A stretch of 64,000 nucleotides of DNA, taken from the NCBI RefSeq assembly GCF_009792295.1, contig NZ_CP039934.1, forward strand, positions 2,190,501 to 2,254,500. Direction: 5' to 3'. Shown here in pieces: positions 59,452 to 64,000 of this stretch. The notes beneath the pieces are model-generated. The model was not told the DNA's origin. It saw nothing but the letters and a program-made list of their open reading frames with translations, and did no database searches. A program made the translations under genes and the position numbers. This stretch comes from Myroides fluvii (GTDB taxonomy: Bacteria; Bacteroidota; Bacteroidia; Flavobacteriales; Flavobacteriaceae). Position 1 is the first letter of the stretch; each line of letters begins with the position of its first letter.

Positions 59452-59462
59452 TTCAAGAAGAA

Positions 59463-60002
59463 ATGAAAAAGAAAATAATTGGATTTGGAGCTAGTATTTC
59501 AACTACCTCAATTAACAAAGAATTTGCGGCATATGCGTTGGGCTTTTTTCCAGAGTATGAAGTTGAATTAGTAGACTTAAACGACTATGAAGTACCCGTT
59601 TTTTCTGTGGATTGTGAAAGAGAGAACTGCCCAGAAAGAGCCAAAGCTTTTTTAGCTAAATTACAAGAAGCGGATGTACTTGTTTGCTCTATGGCAGAAC
59701 ACAATAGAAATTGGACGGTTGGTTTTAAAAACTTATTCGATTGGTGTTCGCGGTTGGATTTGAAATTACTTCAAAATAAACCCATGTTGCTTTTGTCTAC
59801 TTCGCCAGGCGGTTATGGTGCTCAAAACTCCATGAATATCGCTAAGACTATTTTTCCCGCTTTTGGAGGAAATGTTTTAACCACATTTGCGTTGCCCAAA
59901 TTTCATGAGAACTATGATCGTATACACGGAATTCAAAATGAAGTAGTATTAGCGGATTTTAAAAATCAGGTTGAGGAATTTAAAAATCAACTAAACAAAT
60001 AA
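59463..60002 (+). CDS. NAD(P)H-dependent FMN reductase
   Basis: 179 aa. Flavodoxin-like fold: KKKIIGFGASISTTSINKEFAAYAL at the start (phosphate-binding T-S-I-N-K), ADVLVCSMAEHNRNWTVGFKNLFDW in the middle, LLLSTSPGGYGAQN near 115 (flavin-binding S-P-G-G-x-G) and a regular C-terminal helix. It would reduce FMN or quinone-like acceptors. It follows the small acetyltransferase gene. Confidence 0.9.
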   Translation: MKKKIIGFGASISTTSINKEFAAYALGFFPEYEVELVDLNDYEVPVFSVDCERENCPERAKAFLAKLQEADVLVCSMAEHNRNWTVGFKNLFDWCSRLDLKLLQNKPMLLLSTSPGGYGAQNSMNIAKTIFPAFGGNVLTTFALPKFHENYDRIHGIQNEVVLADFKNQVEEFKNQLNK

Positions 60003-60011
60003 AATTGGTAC

Positions 60012-60047
60012 AAAAAAGAGATAGAGAAATAACTATCTCTTTTTTTT
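60012..60047 (+). terminator. Intrinsic terminator after the FMN reductase gene
   Basis: AAAAAAGAGATAG (60012-60024), 8-base loop, CTATCTCTTTTTT (60033-60045), T-run to 60047. Confidence 0.9.
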
Positions 60048-60134
60048 GTTAGTAAGCTGTTAAAAGTTCATACATAGCCCAAAAAGTATGAATATCTTTG
60101 AGTGAAATACATGTAAAATTCAACGTTATAATCT

Positions 60135-60752
60135 ATGTCTCAAACCCCTGAAATTCCTGTTATCTTTGACTTTACTAAAGAGTATGTCTTAGAAAATGAC
60201 CGTGTAAAACTCATTCCCCTAAGCGAAAAGCACCTCGCTGATTTACTGTATTACGCATTAAATGAATCTGATATTTGGTTTTTTTCTTCTGATAAGCCAA
60301 CGGACAATGAAAATATGATTAAGTATGTGAAGGCCGCTTTAGCGATGCGCATGGAAAAGCAAGGGTATGCTTTTGTGATATGGGATAAGCAACAACAGAA
60401 ATTTGTTGGGTCTACGCGTTACTATCGCGTAGATGTTCGCAATAAGGTAAGTACAATTGGGTATACATGGTATAGTAAATCGGCTCAAGGAACAGGAGTG
60501 AATAAGAATTGTAAATACTTGTTGTTTGAGTTTTTATTTGAGAAGCTTGGCTTTGAGCGTGTAGAATTTGAAGCAGACAGTGAAAATCACCGCAGTATAG
60601 CGGCTATTCTCAGTTTAGGTTGCAAGCAAGAAGGTGTTTTGCGAAAAAATAAAATTAGAACAGATGGCACACGTCGAGATAGTGCAGTTTTTGGTCTATT
60701 GCGAGAGGAATGGCTCATTTCTGCTAAAGAAAGACTACAGGCAAAACTGTAA
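60135..60752 (+). CDS. RimJ/RimL-type GNAT N-acetyltransferase
   Basis: 205 aa, single Acetyltransf_3 domain. VKLIPLSEKHLADLLYYALNE near the start, GSTRYYRVDVRNKVSTIGYTWYSKSAQGTGVNKNCKYLLFEFLFE (strand pair with the acetyl-CoA loop, Q-G-T-G-V-N), FERVEFEADSENHRSIAAILSLGCKQEGVLRKN in the C-terminal part. Substrates of such enzymes are often amino-terminal residues of proteins or small amines. It stands alone. Confidence 0.92.
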   Translation: MSQTPEIPVIFDFTKEYVLENDRVKLIPLSEKHLADLLYYALNESDIWFFSSDKPTDNENMIKYVKAALAMRMEKQGYAFVIWDKQQQKFVGSTRYYRVDVRNKVSTIGYTWYSKSAQGTGVNKNCKYLLFEFLFEKLGFERVEFEADSENHRSIAAILSLGCKQEGVLRKNKIRTDGTRRDSAVFGLLREEWLISAKERLQAKL

Positions 60753-60843
60753 TCCATTCCCTAGATTAAACTCCTCAAACTAAAGGGCTAAATCTTGGTC
60801 TTCCCCATGAAAAACCCGTATTTTTGTATTTTAAATAAAAGAA

Positions 60844-62904
60844 ATGAACGAATCTATTCTAGCTCCTATAGCTAAAAAAATACCACATGAACTAAAAGCG
60901 CATAACCAGATGCGTATCGATAATTACTTTTGGTTGAATGACAGAGAAGACAAAGAAGTATTGGCCTATTTAGAAGCTGAAAAAGCATACTATCAAGCGT
61001 CAACAGCGCATACTAAAGTACTGCAAGAGTCTTTGTTTACTGAAATGAAAAATAGAATCAAAGAAGACGATTCATCAGTACCTTATTTTTACAATGGCTA
61101 CTATTATATTACTCGTTTTGAGCAAGGGAAAGATTACCCGATTCACTCGCGTAAAAAAGGAAGTCTAGAGGCGATAGAGGAAGTTTTGTTTGACTGTAAT
61201 GAAATGGCGGAACCTTATGCTTATTTTCACCTGAGAGGAATTACGGTTTCTGAGGATAACCAATGGGTAGCCTATGGTGTAGATACCGTTTCTCGAAGAG
61301 AATATACGCTTTATGTGAAGAACTTAGCCACCGGAGAAATTTTGGATTTTGCTATTAGCAATACAACAGGAGCTTCTACTTGGGCAAGCGATAATAAAAC
61401 ACTATTTTATTCTCGTAAAGATGCAGTAACCTTGCGTTCAGATAAAATCTACAAACACGTGATTGGCACTCCTTTGGAAGAGGATGCTTTAGTTTATCAC
61501 GAAACAGATGACACCTTCGATACGTTTATCTACAAAGAGAAATCGAGAAAGTTCTTGGTAATTGGAAGCGAGAGTACTTTAACTAGTGAGTACCGTATTT
61601 TAGAAGCAAATAACCCACAAGGTGAGTTTCGAATCTTTCAAAAAAGAGAAAGAGGGGTAGAATATGGAATTTCTCATTATGACAATCGCTTTTATATTTT
61701 GACGAATAAAGATGAGGCGGATAACTTTAAGTTAATGTCTTGTTCGGAAACACGTACAACAAGCGCAGATTGGGAAGAACTTATTCCACATCGCGAGGAT
61801 GTGCTTTTGGAAGGAGTTGATATTTTTAAAGATTATTTGGTGATTTCAGAGCGATCTAATGGATTAGCTCATATTAAGATTCAACCCTGGAGAGAAGGAG
61901 AAAAAGCGTATTACTTGCCTTTTGAAAGTGAGACTTATAATGCACAAGCTCAGATTAATGCTGATTTTGAAACGGAGAAATTCCGTTTTGTCTATCAATC
62001 GTTGAATACCCCTTCTTCTGTCATTGATTTTAATATGCGTACTCAAGAAAAAGAAATCTTGAAAGAGCAGGAAGTATTAGGTGATTTTGACAAGAATGAT
62101 TATGCTGAAGAACGCATTTGGGCTACAGCAAAAGACGGTGTAAAAGTGCCTATTTCTATGATTTATAGAAAGGGAATTGAGCGAAACGGTAAAAATCCAT
62201 TTTTATTATATGCCTATGGATCCTATGGAATTACGATGGAACCTTATTTTTCAACAACGCGTTTGAGTTTGTTGGATCGCGGTTTTGTATATGCGATTGC
62301 ACATGTGCGTGGCGGAGAAGATATGGGACGCGATTGGTATGAAGATGGAAAGTTATTAGTGAAGAAAAATACCTTTACAGACTTTATCGCTTGTTCTGAA
62401 TATGTAATGGAACAAGGATATACTTCTTCGGATTATTTATTTGCCGAAGGAGGTTCTGCTGGAGGAATGTTGATGGGGGTAATTGCGAATGAGCGTCCTG
62501 ATTTATACCAAGGAGTAATCGCTCAAGTTCCCTTTGTCGATGTAGTAACAACGATGTTAGATGATAGTATTCCACTAACCACAGGAGAATACGACGAATG
62601 GGGAAATCCCAATGAAGAAGAATACTATGACTATATGTTGTCTTATTCTCCTTATGACAATGTCAAAGCACAAGCGTATCCGAATATGTATATCTCAACA
62701 GGATTACACGATTCTCAAGTACAGTATTGGGAGCCTGCGAAATGGGTGGCCAAATTAAGAGATATTAAAACAAACGACAAGCAATTGTATTTTGATATCA
62801 ATATGGATACAGGACATGGAGGTGCTTCCGGTCGATTCGAATCATTAAAAGAAGTAGCCAAGGAATTTGCGTTTATGTTCGATTTAGTGGGAATTAAACA
62901 GTAA
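60844..62904 (+). CDS. S9A oligopeptidase (oligopeptidase B/PtrB-like)
   Basis: 686 aa, standard length. N-terminal seven-bladed propeller (about 60-400) starting YFWLNDREDKEVLAYLEAEK; C-terminal peptidase with FLLYAYGSYGITMEPYFS, RGGEDMGRDWYEDGK, nucleophile S538 in AEGGSAGGMLMG, D623 in TGLHDSQVQYWEPAKW and H658 in DTGHGGASGR. The family cleaves short peptides after basic residues in cytoplasm or periplasm. No signal peptide is visible. Confidence 0.95.
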   Translation: MNESILAPIAKKIPHELKAHNQMRIDNYFWLNDREDKEVLAYLEAEKAYYQASTAHTKVLQESLFTEMKNRIKEDDSSVPYFYNGYYYITRFEQGKDYPIHSRKKGSLEAIEEVLFDCNEMAEPYAYFHLRGITVSEDNQWVAYGVDTVSRREYTLYVKNLATGEILDFAISNTTGASTWASDNKTLFYSRKDAVTLRSDKIYKHVIGTPLEEDALVYHETDDTFDTFIYKEKSRKFLVIGSESTLTSEYRILEANNPQGEFRIFQKRERGVEYGISHYDNRFYILTNKDEADNFKLMSCSETRTTSADWEELIPHREDVLLEGVDIFKDYLVISERSNGLAHIKIQPWREGEKAYYLPFESETYNAQAQINADFETEKFRFVYQSLNTPSSVIDFNMRTQEKEILKEQEVLGDFDKNDYAEERIWATAKDGVKVPISMIYRKGIERNGKNPFLLYAYGSYGITMEPYFSTTRLSLLDRGFVYAIAHVRGGEDMGRDWYEDGKLLVKKNTFTDFIACSEYVMEQGYTSSDYLFAEGGSAGGMLMGVIANERPDLYQGVIAQVPFVDVVTTMLDDSIPLTTGEYDEWGNPNEEEYYDYMLSYSPYDNVKAQAYPNMYISTGLHDSQVQYWEPAKWVAKLRDIKTNDKQLYFDINMDTGHGGASGRFESLKEVAKEFAFMFDLVGIKQ

Positions 62905-62973
62905 AAAAGAATTAACTTAGTATTGTTATTCATGCTTATCCTAAGTGTGAATGCAATATAAATAAATGAAAAG

Positions 62974-64000
62974 ATGAAAGAAGAAATCCAAGCTTTTGAT
63001 AATGTGATTTCCTTAGTAGGAGATACGCCTTTAGTGAAATTGGACAACGTTACCGCTTCATTAAAAGGACATTTTTACGGAAAAGTTGAAGCCTTTAATG
63101 CAGGACAATCAGCAAAAGATAGAATTGCATTACACATTATTGAAACAGCAGAAAAACAGGGAATCTTAAAGCCAGGAGGAACAATTGTAGAAACTACTTC
63201 TGGAAATACAGGATTTAGTATTGCGATGATTAGTGCAATTAAAGGGTATAAATGTATCCTTTCTGTCAGTGATAAATCATCTCCAGATAAGATCGATATG
63301 CTACGTGCTATGGGGGCAAAAGTATATGTTTGCCCAGCTAACGTGGCTGCTGATGATCCAAGATCATATTATGAAGTAGCGAAAAGAGTGCATGAGGAAA
63401 CACCTGGATCCATCTATATTAATCAATATTTTAATGAACTAAATACAGAAGCTCATTATTTATCTACAGGACCGGAAATTTGGGAACAAACAAAAGGAAA
63501 AATTACGCATTTCGTTTGTTGTTCTGGAACTGGAGGAACGATTTCTGGAACAGCTCGTTATCTGAAAGAAAAAAATCCAGCCATTCAAATTCTAGGTGTT
63601 GATGCTTATGGATCTGTACTAAAGAAATATCATGAAACAGGCGAATTGGATCCCAATGAAATTGCCCCGTATAAAATTGAAGGATTAGGAAAAAACTTGA
63701 TTCCATCAGCTACAGATTTCTCCGTGATTGACCACTTTGTCAAAGTAACGGATAAAGACGCAGCTTTAGTAGCGAGAGCATTAGCGCGTACAGAAGGTCT
63801 ATTCTTAGGGTATACTTCTGGAGCTGTATTACAAGCTACTCGCTTATATGCTGAACAAGGAATGTTCGACGAAAATAGTGTAGTTGTTATGCTATTCCCT
63901 GATCATGGATCTCGTTATATGAGCAAAATTTATAGCGATGATTGGATGCGTCAGCAAGGGTTTCTCGATGAAAGTGAACCTAAAAATGAAATTAACTACA
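62974..64000 (+). CDS. PLP-dependent cysteine synthase family protein (cut by window end)
   Basis: 342 codons are visible without a stop. ATG 62974; starts [24 protein letters not shown]. The PLP lysine is K48 in AGQSAKDR (S-A-K-D-R instead of S-V/I-K-D-R), the substrate loop is TTSGNTG (74-80) and the phosphate loop CSGTGGTIS (183-191). The late SAVL-like [10 protein letters not shown] and the end [18 protein letters not shown] are typical of the cystathionine beta-synthase/cysteine synthase fold. It would make cysteine or cystathionine from serine or O-acetylserine; which cannot be decided. The 3' end lies outside the window. Confidence 0.92.
   Translation, partial: MKEEIQAFDNVISLVGDTPLVKLDNVTASLKGHFYGKVEAFNAGQSAKDRIALHIIETAEKQGILKPGGTIVETTSGNTGFSIAMISAIKGYKCILSVSDKSSPDKIDMLRAMGAKVYVCPANVAADDPRSYYEVAKRVHEETPGSIYINQYFNELNTEAHYLSTGPEIWEQTKGKITHFVCCSGTGGTISGTARYLKEKNPAIQILGVDAYGSVLKKYHETGELDPNEIAPYKIEGLGKNLIPSATDFSVIDHFVKVTDKDAALVARALARTEGLFLGYTSGAVLQATRLYAEQGMFDENSVVVMLFPDHGSRYMSKIYSDDWMRQQGFLDESEPKNEINY

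Overview
The window is chromosomal DNA of a Bacteroidota, most likely a Flavobacteriaceae (possibly Myroides or Flavobacterium-like; genus is a guess). It is AT-rich, lacks Shine-Dalgarno leaders and carries TAnnTTTG -7 promoter boxes. It encodes gliding/type IX secretion proteins (GldJ, PorU, PorV), a CHU_C-tailed secreted protein, and BshC of bacillithiol synthesis. No rRNA, complete tRNA or CRISPR was seen.

Positions 1-25686 are most of a lambda/HK97-like siphovirus prophage read left to right. It enters at the tail of an XRE repressor-like gene, then a replication module: an initiator gene carrying four 22-bp-spaced iterons, and a DnaB helicase. Small genes follow, two of them behind a duplicated hairpin leader. 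Then come HNH endonuclease, TerS, TerL, portal, HK97 protease, major capsid and four connector/completion genes. The tail part has a tube gene, G/GT chaperones joined by a GGGAAAG -1 frameshift, tape measure and a run of tail-tip proteins with immunoglobulin-like repeats. Lysis is by holin, GH73-like endolysin and a probable unimolecular spanin. Two antisense, very AT-rich cargo genes (6370-7683 and 24788-25507) both encode proteins with an R-x4-H motif of the HEPN type; they are the best candidates for an undescribed defence or exclusion function. The right end is marked by what looks like the 3' end of a tRNA gene followed by a strong terminator. The left end and integrase lie outside the window.

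Positions 25725-41209 are host chromosome: a small PEGA-like protein gene, a NUDIX hydrolase, murF and gldJ on the minus strand, then divergent porU-porV-cdd, a CNNM/CBS transporter-like protein, a GNAT acetyltransferase, bshC and a large T9SS-secreted protein. PorU and PorV are the sortase and shuttle that would process that CHU_C cargo.

Positions 41210-64000 hold a B12-type radical SAM protein; a DUF2089-YIP1-hydrolase-SdpI operon with a second SdpI gene nearby; a five-gene tripartite RND efflux operon ending in a TlpA thioredoxin; a DUF4397-like lipoprotein; a two-gene bacterial PH-domain pair; a Crp/Fnr-SRPBCC pair; ybaB with a DUF4369 lipoprotein; two acetyltransferases; an FMN reductase; an S9A oligopeptidase; and a PLP cysteine-synthase-family gene cut by the window end. 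Convergent genes are mostly separated by intrinsic terminators.
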